From positions 170,732 to 234,731 of the forward strand of contig NW_005200738.1 in NCBI RefSeq assembly GCF_000372725.1: a DNA stretch of 64,000 bases, written 5' to 3'. Shown here one piece after another: positions 51,318 to 62,683 of the stretch. Position 1 is the stretch's first letter. The number at the start of each line of letters is the position of its first letter. The DNA comes from Emiliania huxleyi CCMP1516. Lineage: Eukaryota > Haptophyta > Isochrysidales > Noelaerhabdaceae. The position numbers and the translations under genes are program-made. The notes below the pieces were generated by a model. It did not search any database. It had not been told where the DNA came from and saw nothing but the letters and a program-made list of their open reading frames with translations.

Positions 51318-51582
51318 GGCCCCCGACCATACAGCGTCTAAGTCTGAGCCCGGCTCCGTGCGGGGGCTAAGTTGAGCGCTCGCTCGCTGCAGAGGCTAAG
51401 TGTAGAGGAAGAGGCAAGAGCCTGCCCTCTCATCAGCCCTACTACCCAACCATTGTTCACGGACACGCCCTCACGGTATATAACCCATTTAAGTGCCGCG
51501 CTAACACCCACGTGAAACAACCAACGTAAATTCAAACCTCCAACGCCGACACCTCTCGAAGCGGCACATTGATCATTGTATC

Positions 51583-52958
51583 TCACCTCTCTTCCACGCT
51601 CGCCTCGATCTGCCGCCCCACATGCGTTCCCCTCCGGCTCTGCCGCACCACCAGCCGGTCTCCCGGCCGCACCTCCGTCACGCTGCGCGCCGACACCTCG
51701 CCGCCGCCGCCCTCGACGAGCAGCCGCACCGTCTCCGCCTGCTGCAGGAAGACCTGCCCCTTTGCGCCCTCCACCTCGAAGGAGACCAACAGCAGCGGCC
51801 GCGGCTCGACTTTGCAGCGGCCGACGGTGAGCGGGCGCGAGCCGCCGCGGGCGTCGGCGGCGAGCACGCGGTCGCCCGCAACAACCTCCTCGAGGTACTT
51901 TGTGCGCCCATCGGCCAGAAGGACGTACGAGTGAACCTGGGCTCGCAAGGCGCGTGCGTCGGAGGGGTCCGAGCACTCTTGAAGGATCGCGACGGGGCGT
52001 GTGCGCGAGGCGGGCACCGGCCCGGCGTTGACGCGAAAGGGCCGCGCCGGGACAAGCTCGCCTTCGATGGTCTCGCCGTGGACGAGGGCGAGCAGCTTGG
52101 CGGACGAGCCAACGAGCGCGCCTTCACCCTGCCGGAGCAAGCTGGTGAAATCGAGCGCCACTCGGTCACCGACCCCTCCCGCCTGCGGGACGAGTCATGG
52201 ACGCGTCCTGAACGCGGGCGGAGGGTCGGACTCGAGAGGCTCGAGGACTCAAGCCTCCACCGACGTGACCACGCCGACGGCTAGCCCCTCCGCCTCGCTG
52301 CCCGCAGCGGCGCCCGCAGCGCGGGGCTCCTCTCGCTCCGCCCGCTGGGCGCGCGCGATGGCGCCCGCCTCCCACAGCGCCTCCCCCTCCGCGTCTTCGG
52401 GCGGAGAGAGCACGAGCGCATCTGCTCCAAGCTCGAGAGCGAACGCGAGCCCCGGAACGTGGCCGGCGGTGAGCGCCTACTCGCAGCTGTGATGCGGTGA
52501 AAATCAGAACTCGCGCCCGTGCTTCGTCGGCGGTGGCGCGCCGTGGCCGCCAGCCGCGTCGGGGTGGAGTGACAGACTGATATCACGTTCTCTGCCGGGA
52601 TCATCGTCCACTCGTCCTCTGAGGTGGTGTCGAGATGGACCCAGTTCACCGAGCCGACGGCCGACATCGCCGCCGCCTGACCGGCCGGGTCGGAAGCTTG
52701 GACTCGGAGGCCCACGCGCTCGCCGGAAGGCGTGAGCAGCGCCGCCGACGGCTCGTCCGGCGCCAGCGGCGCACCAAAGAAGGCGGTGCACGGCGGCGCC
52801 TCCATCCACTCGGGCGACAGGCCCGTGACGAGCATCGCGTCCACCGGCGACGCGGCGGCCTGCTCACACTTGGCGAGAGCGCTTGCGAGGTCGGGCGGGA
52901 GGATCGCCCGGAGGTCGGCCCAGATCTGCATCGAGCGGAGCGAGGAGGCGAGGAGCAT
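51583..52958 (-). CDS. 3-dehydroquinate synthase type II (archaeal-type)
   Basis: Archaeal-type DHQ synthase makes 3-dehydroquinate by a route different from AroB. Exons 52958-52587, 52476-52255, 52182-52018 and 51936-51583 give 370 residues; donors are GT, GC and GT. Motifs: GSVNWVHLDTTSEDEWTMIP-AEN near the start, LAFALELGADALVLSPP, GGVGDRVALDFTSLLRQGEG, ALVGSSAKLLALVHGETIEG, VPARPFRVNAGPV joined by splicing to HSYVLLADGRTKYLEEVVAG, and QQAETVRLLVEGGG. These match the archaeal enzyme block by block. The third intron (52017-51937) is a multiple of three and open, so it would be easily missed in annotation. No plastid leader is evident, but the Leu-rich start MLLASSLRSMQIWADLRAIL could serve. 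Confidence 0.87.
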
Positions 52959-54327
52959 CAGCTGTTCACAGATAGGTTGATAAGAAACAAGAAGCTCACA
53001 CCGAGCAGCGAGGAGAGACTGCGGTAGACGGCGCTTCAGCCCGGAGTTTATGGGCGGGCGGGCGGGCGGGCGGGCGGGGGGGGGGGGTCTTTGTCAGTGT
53101 ATGTAGCTCTTACGTACGTACCCGAAGGTGAACTGCTGACAGGGTTTGCAATGAGGAGCGATCCGAACGTGGTATTCGGGTGATCAGATCACTACCGCCG
53201 AAACGCAAGAGCACTGCGACGGATCGGCTCATGCTAGCATCCACCTACCTCGCGGGCCGATGTTCTGGCCCAGCGAGGCTGCTGCGGAGCACTCGCGGGC
53301 CGATTTCTGGCCCAGCGAGGCCGCTGCGGGACACACCGGCGGCTCGGTTCGCTCCTCAACGCAAACTCGGTCGAGCAAGAAGTCAGGTGTGTGTGTGAAG
53401 GCGGCGCGGCACGGTAAGGGTCGGCGGTACGGCGGCCACAGCGGCAACGGCAACGGACGGAAGGTAGGCGGTACGGCGGCACGGCGGTAACGGAAGGCAG
53501 GGGGGACGGCGGGCTAAACGGCAAGGGCGGCGCGGCACGGAGGAAGGAGCGGCACGGTAAGGAACGGCGGCACGACGGCAGACCACGCGGCAGCGAACGG
53601 CTGAGCATTGGGCGGCGGGGGTCAAACGGCTAGCGGGGGACGAGGGTGAGGCGAGGGTGGCAGCGGTTCGGATCACGAGGAAGTAGAAAGTCGGGCGCGA
53701 GCGGCGAGCAAGCGGCAAGTGAGTAAGGCGACGGGAGGGTGACGAGGCAGGGAAGCGGCGGCACGGCGGCAACGGCAGAACGGAAGGGCACTGGATGGCG
53801 GGTCGGACGGCTGAGCGGGGGCGGCAGCAGGAAGGAGGCTAGGCGGCGGTACGGCGAGGGGAGGGGGGAGGGGGGTGGCGGATGGATCACGAGGAAGTAG
53901 AGATTCGGGCGGGCGCGAGCGAGCGACGAGGCGGCGGGAGGGTGAGGCGAGGGGGGTGGCGGGTGGATCACGAGGAGGTAGAAAATCGGGCGCGAGCATG
54001 TGAACTGCGCGCGGGCCTTCTAGGCCCGCGGGTAGTCTCACCCCATCCCCAGGGCCTCCAGGGCTCGCACCTCTCAACCTCTCACAGACCAGCGCATAGC
54101 GCCATAGGACGTATTTTATTGTCAATAACAAGGCTGTGCACGAACGGCGCGAGCGAGGCGGCGGGAGGGTGACTAGGCGAGGGTGGCGGATGGATCACGA
54201 GGGAGTAGAAATTCGGGCGATCGGCGGGAGGGTGAGGCGAGGGTGATGGCGGGAGGAGGGGGCGAGGGCGAGGGCGGGCAAGCGATAGGCGAGACGACAG
54301 GGCGGCGGGCAATTTGTTCGGTCACCT
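52959..54327. other. Gene-poor stretch with minisatellite-like repeats
   Basis: A C-rich microsatellite GGGCGGGCGG (53055-53085) is followed by CGGCGGTACGG-type simple sequence. At 53675, 53884, 53963 and 54191 the unit GGATCACGAGGAAGTAGAAA and close variants recurs, each followed by TCGGGCG-type sequence and, in three, GGCGGGAGGGTGAGGCGAGG. There is no gene. Confidence 0.6.
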
Positions 54328-54513
54328 CGTGCAAGCCCCACCCGGCTGGCGAGTGGGCTTGGGGGCGTGCCGCCCTGCTTGCTCTAGGTGAAACGTCTAA
54401 AGGACGAAGATGCACGGAGGTGCGACCAACTCCGCACGACGGGCGGAGAAGACGGGCACTAGACCAGGGAGGACTGGGAGAGTGTGGATGGAGGGACACG
54501 TGTGGTTCAGACG
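54328..54513 (-). repeat. 3' LTR of the copia element
   Basis: 186 bp starting CGTGCAAGCC and ending TTCAGACG, nearly identical to 58413-58604. The two differ by a 7-base insertion and one G. CACCT flanks on the left (54323-54327). On the minus strand it is preceded by a purine tract AAGGGGGGGACG (polypurine tract). Confidence 0.93.
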
Positions 54514-57500
54514 TCCCCCCCTTCGACGTAGTCGAGTCACTCACATGGAAAGAGAGGAAGTGTCCCTCTCGATGGAGCATGGAACATGCATGAGGAGAGT
54601 CCGTGGCTCTCGGGCGGCGCGCGACGCGGGCGCGTGGCGAGCGGCATGGCGCGTGTGCTCATGGCTCGGCGAAGGAGACTCGCTTCCCGTCTGATGGGGA
54701 GAGAGGTTCCTTGACATTCATGATCTTGTCTCGCAGCTCGAAGAAGCGCTGGGGCTTGAGCGGCTTCGTGAAGTACGTAGTCCGCGAGATTCTTGTCGCT
54801 GCGGACGAAGGGGACGCAGATCTTGGCCTCCTCGATCGCTTCGCGGATGAAGAAGTGGCGCCGCTCGACGTGTTTGAGCTTGCCGTGGTTCTCGGGGTTG
54901 TAGGCAGAGGCGATAGCGGCCTGGTTGTCGCAGTACTGCTTGGTGGGCGGGGCCTCGGGCGGGTTGATGACCTCGCCGTCCTTGACGTACGACTCGAGCT
55001 CGGCCTTCAGGCGACGGTAGCTCAGCACGTCTTTGGTTGCCTCGGAGGCAGCCATGATCTCGGACTGGCAAGACGAGAGTGCGATGGAGGGCTGCTGGAC
55101 GCTGCGCCAGTGAACGATGGCCTGCCACATGAGGACGATCCACCCGGACGTGGACCTACGCGTCTCCCAGCTAGCGTCACTCATGGCGATGAGGTCGTCG
55201 TTCTCATGCTCGCCGTCCCGGCTCGGCTCGTAGGTTAGGCCGATGTGGGGATGGTGGCGGAAGTACTCGAGGAAACAGAACATCTCCTCAAAGACGTCGT
55301 CGGTGGGCTTGGCCATGCACCGGCAGAGAAGGCCGAAGGCGAGCGCCCCGTCGCAGCGCGTGTTGGTGACGATGTAGCTTGCGACGCCGCAGAAGCACTG
55401 GCTGAGGTGGACGTCGCTCGTCGGCAGGGTCGCACTCGGTGGGCGTCGTCACATGCGGCAATGACCCTTTCGGCAATCTGGGGCGTGTACGGCGGCATGT
55501 TGGCGTGTCGGACGGGTCCGCGTAGGCGACCGATGAGCTTCTCGCGGAACTGCTCATCGAATCGGCGGGCGTACTGCTCCTGCGAGACGTGGACGGAGCC
55601 GTCGTGGCGCCTGGTGACCTGGATGTTGAGGATATCGGAGAGCTCGCCCTCGTCATCGGATTTCCAGTTCTTGTCCATGTCGGCGATGAAGCGCCCGTAG
55701 ATGCTGTCCTCGACGGGCACGCCGTCGTCGTCGGCAGCGTTGGGTGGATAGAACATGATTAGGTCATCGACGTACGTCGATCTTTTTTTTCTATGGGGGA
55801 GTGATAGCAACAGTGCTCTGTGCGGTAGTAGAAGACACTGAGGTCGGCCTGGGACTGGATGAGGCCAGCCCCGCCCTCGGCGCGGGGACGCGTGAGCCAG
55901 TAGTAGAAGTCGCGCTGGAAGCGACGGCCGGCCTGCTTCATCCCGTACAGTGGCTTGAGGAGGACGCAGATCTTGGGCTTGCCGTGCTCGTCAAAAGCGT
56001 GGACATGTCCGGCTGGCTGGTACATGAAGGCGATCTCGCCGTGCTCGAGGCAGCCCTGCAGGAAGGCGGCGACGAGGTCGCGGCGTCGCATGCGTAGTCC
56101 GCGACGGGCGGCGAGGTTGAGGAGGACGCGCAGGGTGTCCATGTGTAGGACCGACTGGAAGGTCTGGTTGTAGTCGACGCCAAAGGTTTGTCCGGGCCTT
56201 TTGCACACCTGTGCGCTTGGTCGTGTAGACCTCTTGGGCGCGGTTGATGTGCAACTCGGGGAGCCCGTACTCGCGGGCAAGGGCTCGAGCCTCGGGGATG
56301 GAGGCATAATACCACGTCGCCTCGCAGTCGATGCACTGCTGGCGAGTAAGGTTACCTCGGAGGAATTCGGCTAGGTGGTCGGGGTCGTTGGGCTTCCCGC
56401 TGTGGTTGCCCAGCTCTTTGTACTCGGAGGTGAGCCAGCCGCTGTCGCCCCGCTGGGCGTCCTGGGCCATCGCCTGCTTGTGCCCCTTTGGGTCTCGAGC
56501 TGACGGGACGACGCCGGCGGCGAGGAGGCGAGGTTTGCCTCCTGTCTCTCTGCGGAGAATCATTCCCTCGAGGGGCCACAGGCCCTGGTCGAGGGCGGCG
56601 GCGAGGGAGCAACCGTGGCCGTAGAGGCCCGGCGGGAGGCGATCGTGAGCGATGCCGGCAGCCGCGATGGCGTTGAAGGCGGGACGGCGACGGCTGATGG
56701 CGCCGGCAAGTGTCCCACGCCGGTGAGCGGAGGTGCCTTGGCACAGTGTGCCGATCTCGCCACAAAGGTGAGGATGTCGGTGTGGCGACGGCGGCGCCGC
56801 CGGCGACGGCGATGCACTCCTCGGCGAGGTAGCGACTGTACTCGCCTGGCTGGGCGGAGGCGGTAGAGTCGCGCACTGCCCGCTGCCCCTTGCCCTGGAT
56901 TTGAGGCTGAGGGGCGGGTTGCGGCAAGCGTGCGGCGGGCGGCTGGATGTGCTCGTGCCCGGGAGGCGAACAGCTGTCGTCTCCCAGAGCCCGGCGGTGG
57001 GCTTGGCCCTTCCTCGCGCGTAGAAGTGTGTTGGAAGACCCCGCGGCCCTGCAGGATGCAGATGGGGCAGTCGCGCGCGGGGCCGCGTCGGGCTGGAGGC
57101 GTACCGCCAGCGGCGCCAGCGCCTCCGGTCTGCCGTGGCGTCCGTCGATGTTGAGCGGAAGACCAGGATGCGGCAAGCAGCTCGACGATCTTGGCAACGC
57201 GGGGGTCCTCGTCGTCGCCGCGGGCCTGGTCGGCTCCACGGCTGGCCGCGGCGGCCAGCGCGCTTGTCGGGGTTGGCGCCCCGGGCGCTAGCGCAAAGGG
57301 TGAGGCCGTCCCGGTCGTACCGCCGGCAGACCTCGACAATGGCGCTGAGCAGGGAGCGGTACTCGGAATCAGCGGTGTCGGCGTCCTCATCAGCGTTGCC
57401 GACCCCCTCGAGAACCTCGGCGTCGTCCAGGTCCTTGATGACGACGCTGCGCATCGCGCAGACGATGGCGCCCAGCGCGATGTCGACATCGGAGCGGAAG

Positions 57501-58412
57501 GACTCGCTGGTATGCTCGGCGAGGAACTTGGTGAGGAGCGCAGTGAGCTGTGTGGAATTCAGTCGCTCGTCCTCGAGCCAGTCGTTGACGCGGGTAACGC
57601 GGCGGACACGCCGCCTGAAGTCGGAGTGGATCCGCCCAGCCTGAGCGCCAAAGCCGGCGGCAAGAAGGGGCTTGACGGCGACGGTCTCGAGGATCAGCCT
57701 CTGGAGCTTTGGCCGGACACCAGCGATCGAGGAACGGATAGCAGCTAAGAGGGCAATAGAAGTGCCGCCAGCACCCTGGATCTTGGCGGCTTTCTCGCGG
57801 TAGATGGTCCGTAGAGCATCGTCGGCGAAGAAGGTCTTGAGGATCGCTTCTGCGTAGATGGTATCGACCCGCTTGATGACGCGCGGGGCGACGACAATCC
57901 CCGCAACGATAGCAGCCTGTTTCTCATTGACGGATTTGTGGACAGCTACGGTCTGCGCGAAGTCGTCGGCAGCAGGCTTCCGCGTGTCGTCGGCGACGAA
58001 CTCGAGTACGAAGGTGGTAAGTCGGAAAGGTCGCGCAGCTCGAGCTGTTCCAGCTCGTGGCGCGCGCAGCGCACCGCGTCGGCGCTGGTGCTGCAAACGG
58101 TGGGCGAGATGTTATCAATGTAGACGGCGCCATTCGTGAGGAAGAAGTAGCCGATGCCCTCGGCGTCCTGTAGTCGGCTCCACTCGAGGAACGTGGCGAG
58201 GTTCGCCGCGAGTTCGGGAGGGAGGAGGCCGGGATGAGCTTGAGCTCGGTCTGTAGTGCATTGGCACTCTGTTGAGCGCCTTGCTGGAGTTCCCGAGTTT
58301 CGGAATGCACCAAGGTTAAGGTGGGCGTGTCAGGCATGGCCTGGGAAGATGCTAGATGGGATAGCGTGTCGGGCTCCACAAAGGGCTGACGCGACCAGTC
58401 GAGTCGCTGCCA

Positions 58413-58604
58413 CGTGCAAGCCCCACCCGGCTGGCGAGTGGGCTTGGGGCGTGCCGCCCTGCTTGCTCTAGGTGAAACGTCTAAAGGACGAAGATGCACG
58501 GAGGTGCGACCAACTCCGCACGACGCTCGACGGGCGGAGAAGACGGGCACTAGACCAGGGAGGACTGGGAGAGTGTGGATGGAGGGACACGTGTGGTTCA
58601 GACG
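58413..58604 (-). repeat. 5' LTR of the copia element
   Basis: 192 bp, nearly identical to 54328-54513. Immediately inside it on the minus strand is TGGCAGCGACTCGA, a possible primer-binding site beginning TGG. The right flank CACCT is the target duplication. Confidence 0.92.
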
Positions 58605-58699
58605 CACCTTAGGCCGCAAACAGCCGCACGGAGTTGTCATGTGAGCGCCGGAGCGCTGCCGACTCCAAGCAAAAGAAGAAAACGGACGCCACCTCCATC

Positions 58700-60050
58700 A
58701 TGCACACGGCGCTCGACGCGACCAGCGCTCGCCAGCACGTCCGCTGCGTGCCGTCCTCGTCCGTGCCGCCGCTGCCGCACAGGTCCCTCGAGCCGGTGGT
58801 CACTCCGGGCGAGCCGATTGACGCGGAGCCCGGCTGCCTCCGAGGGCACGGCACGCTGATGCGCGACGACGGCACCCTCGTCGCGACGGTCTCGGGTGTG
58901 GTGGAGCGGGTCAACAAGCTCGTGTCGGTCCGACCGCTGCGGGCGCGGTACCACGGCGAGGTGGGCGACGTGGTAATCGGCCGGATTGTCGAGGCGCGCC
59001 GCCGCCGCATGGGGAAGGAGGGCACGCAGGATCGGGCTGAGGGAGCACACGCCCTGGCGCAGGTGGGCGCCAAGCGGTGGCGCGCCGACATCAACGGCCG
59101 GCAGGACGCCGTGCTCATGCTCGCCTCCATCAACCTGCCGGGAGGAGAGCAGCGGCGGAGGACTGCCGAGGACCAGCTCAACATGCGGTGGGCGGAGCCC
59201 GCTGCTGCCACACTCGCAGCTCGCTCGCGGCCGCGCCCCGCTCTCACCCCGCCGCCGCCTCGCGACACCGCGCCGCCCGCCGCCGCCCGCTGACGCCGCC
59301 CGCCGCCCTCCGTGCCGCGCAGCCAGTTTTACGTCGAGCACGACCTGCTGTCTGCAGAGGTGCAAGCCTTCTTCCAGGACGGGGCCTCGTCGCTGCACAC
59401 GCGCTCGCTCAAGTACGGCAAGCTCTCGGGCGGCTCCCTCGTCATCGTCTCGCCCGGCCTCATGAAGCGCCTCAAGCAGCACTTCCACCTCTTTGAGTTT
59501 GGCGTCGCCGCAATCTTTGGCATGAACGGCTACGTCTGGGTGTCGCCGGACCGGTCGGGCGGCGCGGCGTCCGGCGCGGGCGACGAGCTGAACGACGTCT
59601 CCGACGAGCATCGCGCCGGGGCCGCGCCCGCCGCGCCCGCGACGCTCGAGGAGCGGGAGACGGCCCGGCCGCGAGAGGAGCGCCGGAGCCCTTTCCAGGA
59701 AGCTTCTCGGAAGGTGTCCCGTAGGAGCGGGAGAGGGTCTGCCGCGTGAGGAACGCCCTCGTCGCCCTCGACGCGCGCTGCGTGGCCGTCTCGCCCGCCA
59801 CGGTCGCCGCCGTCTACCGTGCGCCTCCCGCCCCGCCCTCGCACGCACCAGCCCTCGCACTCACTTGCCCCTGCTCCTCGGCCCGAGCCGATGCCACTGC
59901 CAGCCCCACCGCCCCGCCCTCCTCCGCTGCGCAGGCGCGTCCCTTCGCGCGAGCCTCTCGCCGCGCGACATGCTGCTGCCTCAGCACATCGCCACCATCG
60001 TCGAGCCGGCGCGCGGCCATACGCCCGCCGCGCCACCCGCCCCCTGCTAA
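58700..60050 (+). CDS. RRP4: Exosome cap subunit Rrp4 (EXOSC2)
   Basis: An RNA-binding S1/KH cap protein of the RNA exosome. Exons 58700-58993, 59063-59187, 59323-59650, 59725-59818 and 59935-60050 give 318 residues. Key blocks in order: VVTPGEPIDAEPGCLRGHGT, VSGVVERVNKLVSVRPLRAR, YHGEVGDVVIGRIVE spliced to VGAKRWRADINGRQDAVLML, ASINLPGGEQRRRTAEDQLN with MR spliced to QFYVEHDLLSAEVQAFFQDG, SLHTRSLKYGKLSGG, and a KH region HFHLFEFGVAAIFGMNGYVW. The last two exons give ERERVCRVRNALVALDARC and SLRASLSPRDMLLPQHIATI. Intron 3 (59651-59724) is a GA-AG intron if the protein length is to match human EXOSC2; both of its ends carry GAGCGGGAGA. The ATG at 58700 lies 91 bp from the right target duplication of the copia element. 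Confidence 0.93.
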
Positions 60051-61296
60051 TTGCCGCCCGCTCCCGCTCCGCGACCGTTCGTCCCTCCCTTACCGACCGC
60101 AGGCGCTCGCAGTGCACGGCGGCGGCGGCGCGGCCGCGGCGGCGATGAGCGAGGACGCTGGTGTCTAGGGACGTGGGTGAGGGGCGGCGTGTGTGGTGCT
60201 GGTGGGGTGCTTATAGCGCTCTGGGCCGCGTTCGCAAGAAGACTGAGCCGAGCTTAGTTTGTGGTTTGCCGTCCACGCGTGCGCGAGTCGCGATGCGAGC
60301 CGAGAGCGCGTGCGCACATTTAGACACACCCCCCCGGCCAAAACTCGCCAGTCGGCCGTCTTCCGTTCAGCTTCATACATGAACTTATGAAAAGCTACAT
60401 CAGTTCGCGGCCGGGGTCATGTAAAGGCCGCGGGAGGTACGTGCGCCTCACGTCGACCGAACGCGGAACGTCAAAACGCAGCGCACCGACACAACTCAAC
60501 AGGATCAGCTATGACGTTAACCGCCAGCGATGCTCTGATGTTGCTGTCGTCGGAACCACGCCTACAATATGAGCAGAAGCCTTTGCGCCGATTTGTTGCC
60601 TCTCTACGCTCGAGAGATGGTGCGCGCCTGCTCAAGCATCGGTCGACGAAGCACACAGGCCGGCTGCGCCAAAGAACGTGAGAATGCGTGGTTCGTTTTT
60701 CTTATGCTTCCTTGGAGCGACCACCGTGCGTTCGGCACCTGCAGGCTTCCTTGGAGCGCTTCCCGTGCGTTCGGCACCTGCAGGGCCGGCGATTTGTGTG
60801 CTCGTGGGACCACCATTGCAGCCAGGAAATGACGAGCGAAGCTTCGCAGAGCTCCTTGACCTTGATTACCTCTCACAGACCAGCGCATAGACGTATTTTC
60901 TTCTCATAACAAGGCTGTGAACAGGTTCAACTCAAAATTGTTCCACCCTGGCGCTAAAGTTCCTAGGATTCCTACCTCTACCTTCTTCCTTAGAGCGAAG
61001 GGGCGAACGATCTTTACCCTTTTTCCTCAGAGCGACGGGGCGAACGATATCAACCTCGAGCTCTGTGTCTTGCTTTGAAAGAACAGAACCCGCAGCGAGA
61101 CCTCGAGAGAAGGGAACCCCGCCGTGGATTCCAGTGGACCGAAGGCCATTCTCCTCAGAGCACCCTCCTGCCTCGCCCTCGGCAGCATGCCGCTCACCCT
61201 CTCTGAGATCGAGGACATCCAGGCGCCCGCGTGCGAGCGGCGAGGGCAGCGACAGCTCGTCTTCTCACCTCGCTCCGCTCGCGCTAGGCGGACCTG
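60051..61296. other. Gene-poor stretch
   Basis: I see no gene. Near 60715-60780 the pair CTTCCTTGGAGCG and CGTGCGTTCGGCACCTGCAG is repeated twice. The run CTCACAGACCAGCGCATAG at 60873 also occurs at 54081 in the region left of the copia element, with TATTTT and ATAACAAGGCTGTG following in both. Confidence 0.5.
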
Positions 61297-62683
61297 ATGG
61301 CGGACGACGTCGAGATCGACTTTGAAAAGATGAAGCTGTGGGACGCAGACCAAGTGACCTACTACTTTGAAAACGGCGGCGCGGAGCCTCCCGGCGAGTG
61401 GACTCCGCCGCCGTGCGTGCCGCTGACGCCGGTGCGAACGCCTGAGGCCTGCATATTCATTGCACACGGAAGCCCGAGCCGCATCCTCGTGCGATCCTTA
61501 CAGGTGGACGACGCAACCTTCAAAAAGTGGTTCCCAAAGTGGAAGCCGCCCGCCGCGACGCCCAAGTTCCGGCTGGTCTGCTTCCACAACGCCGGCTCCG
61601 CCGAGTCGAACTACACCGGCAAGGGCTTGCGCATGCCGAACGACAACCCGTGAGCGCCACTCGCTAGCCTGCGCCACCGAAGCTGTGCCGCCTCTGCGTC
61701 GCTGCTGACGTCGCTCTCCGCCGCAGGTTCGTGGTGGCGTGCAACGAGCGCGGCGGCGAGCTGCTCGCCGTCGAGCTCCCTGGCCGCGAGTCGCGCCGCG
61801 CAGAGCCGCGTTACAGAACGCTCAGCGTCGCAGCAGAGGCTCTCTTCCCGGTCCTCGCGCCCAAGCTCAACGAGTCGGTGCCGTACGTGGTGGTTGGCCA
61901 CTCGATGGGTGCGGCTCTCTCGCGCTCTCCCTCTCGCTCCGCGCTCTCTCTCTCTCTCCCTTCCTCGCGCTCTCGCTCTCGCTCTCGCTCTCGCTCTGCT
62001 CTCTCTCTCTGCTCTCTCTCTCTGCTCTCTCTGGCTTTCTCGCTCTCTGGGCGCCGAAGCCAGAAGACAGCCACGCTCGCCTCCCGCCCGGTGTCAGGCA
62101 CGTGGATGCTGTTTGAGACGCTCAAGCTGCTTATGGCGCGCGGGGTGCGGCTGCCCGAGCAGGTTGTTGTCTCCTCCTTCCCTGCGCCGTCGCTGCCTGC
62201 GGCGAAGCGGCCGTGGCGCGCAAACAAGGGCATGGACGACGATGCGTTCAAGGAGGAGTGCCGCACGTGGTCGGTCAACGAGGCGGCCTCTCTCCCCCCA
62301 TCCACCTCTCCCTCCCTCCCTCCCTCCCTCCCTCCCTCCCTCCTTTGGCTCACCCTCACAACCGCCCGCAGGTGGTCTTCTCTGCTGGCATGTGGACCAA
62401 GGGCCCGAACTATGAGGCGCTGATGCGCGACGACTTCACGCTCTTCGATGCGTACGAGTACGCGCCAGCTGTCGCGCCGCAGCTGCCGATGCCTGTCTCT
62501 GCCTACTACGCGCGCGACGACAAGAACGTCAAGGAGAGCCACGTGGCGACGTGGAAGGACATGACGTGCAAGGATTTCAGGCTGGAGGAGGTGCCGGGGA
62601 ACCACCTCTTCTTCTACCAGTATGACGTGCGCAACAAGTGGATGGACCGCGTGGTAGAATCTCTGCCCGACGGCTTTATGTGA
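61297..62683 (+). CDS. Type II thioesterase, alpha/beta hydrolase
   Basis: Such enzymes clear or release acyl chains from polyketide or fatty acid synthases. Exons 61297-61446, 61504-61649, 61727-61908, 62098-62282 and 62372-62683 give 324 residues; donors are GC, GT, GT and GC. The first intron (57 bp, open) is the least sure. Blocks: FRLVCFHNAGSAESNYTG, GGELLAVELPGRESRRAE, VPYVVVGHSMG spliced to TWMLFETLKLLMARGVRLPE (nucleophile Ser), SAYYARDDKNVKESHVATWK (acid), and EVPGNHLFFYQYDVR (His). It resembles SrfD/OLAH-type stand-alone thioesterases. Intron 3 is filled with a CTCTCG microsatellite and intron 4 with a CCCTCC run. No synthase is seen nearby. Confidence 0.88.

Larger units (their letters stand above)
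50425..51582. other. Gene-poor stretch with hairpin
   Basis: A hairpin with an 11-bp stem (GGGAGCCTCTT at 50607, AAGAGGCTCCC at 50654) encloses GGCCGTGGCACGGCC. A low-confidence frame lies at 50865-51317. A CCGGGTATTT/GGGTTTACCCGG cluster near 51240-51295 resembles that at 26510-26575. Confidence 0.45.
54328..58604 (-). mobile_element. Copia-type LTR retrotransposon, internally deleted and frameshifted
   Basis: A 4.28-kb element with nearly identical LTRs and a 5-bp target duplication CACCT (54323-54327, 58605-58609). On the minus strand a gag-like frame runs from about 58096 (VNEKQAAIVAGIVVAPRVIK, FRRRVRRVTRVNDWLEDERL), followed by a reverse transcriptase: VDYNQTFQSVLHMDTLRVLL, ICVLLKPLYGMKQAGRRFQR, TYVDDLIMFYP, then RNase H: IAMSDASWETRRSTSGWIVL, SSCQSEIMAASEATKDVLSY, LKHVERRHFFIREAIEEAK. 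There are frameshifts near 55790 (before YVDD), near 55430 (before TLPTSDVHLSQCFCGVASYI) and near 54775 (before FTKPLKPQRFFELRDKIMNV). No integrase core is visible, so a deletion between gag and RT is likely. Confidence 0.9.
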
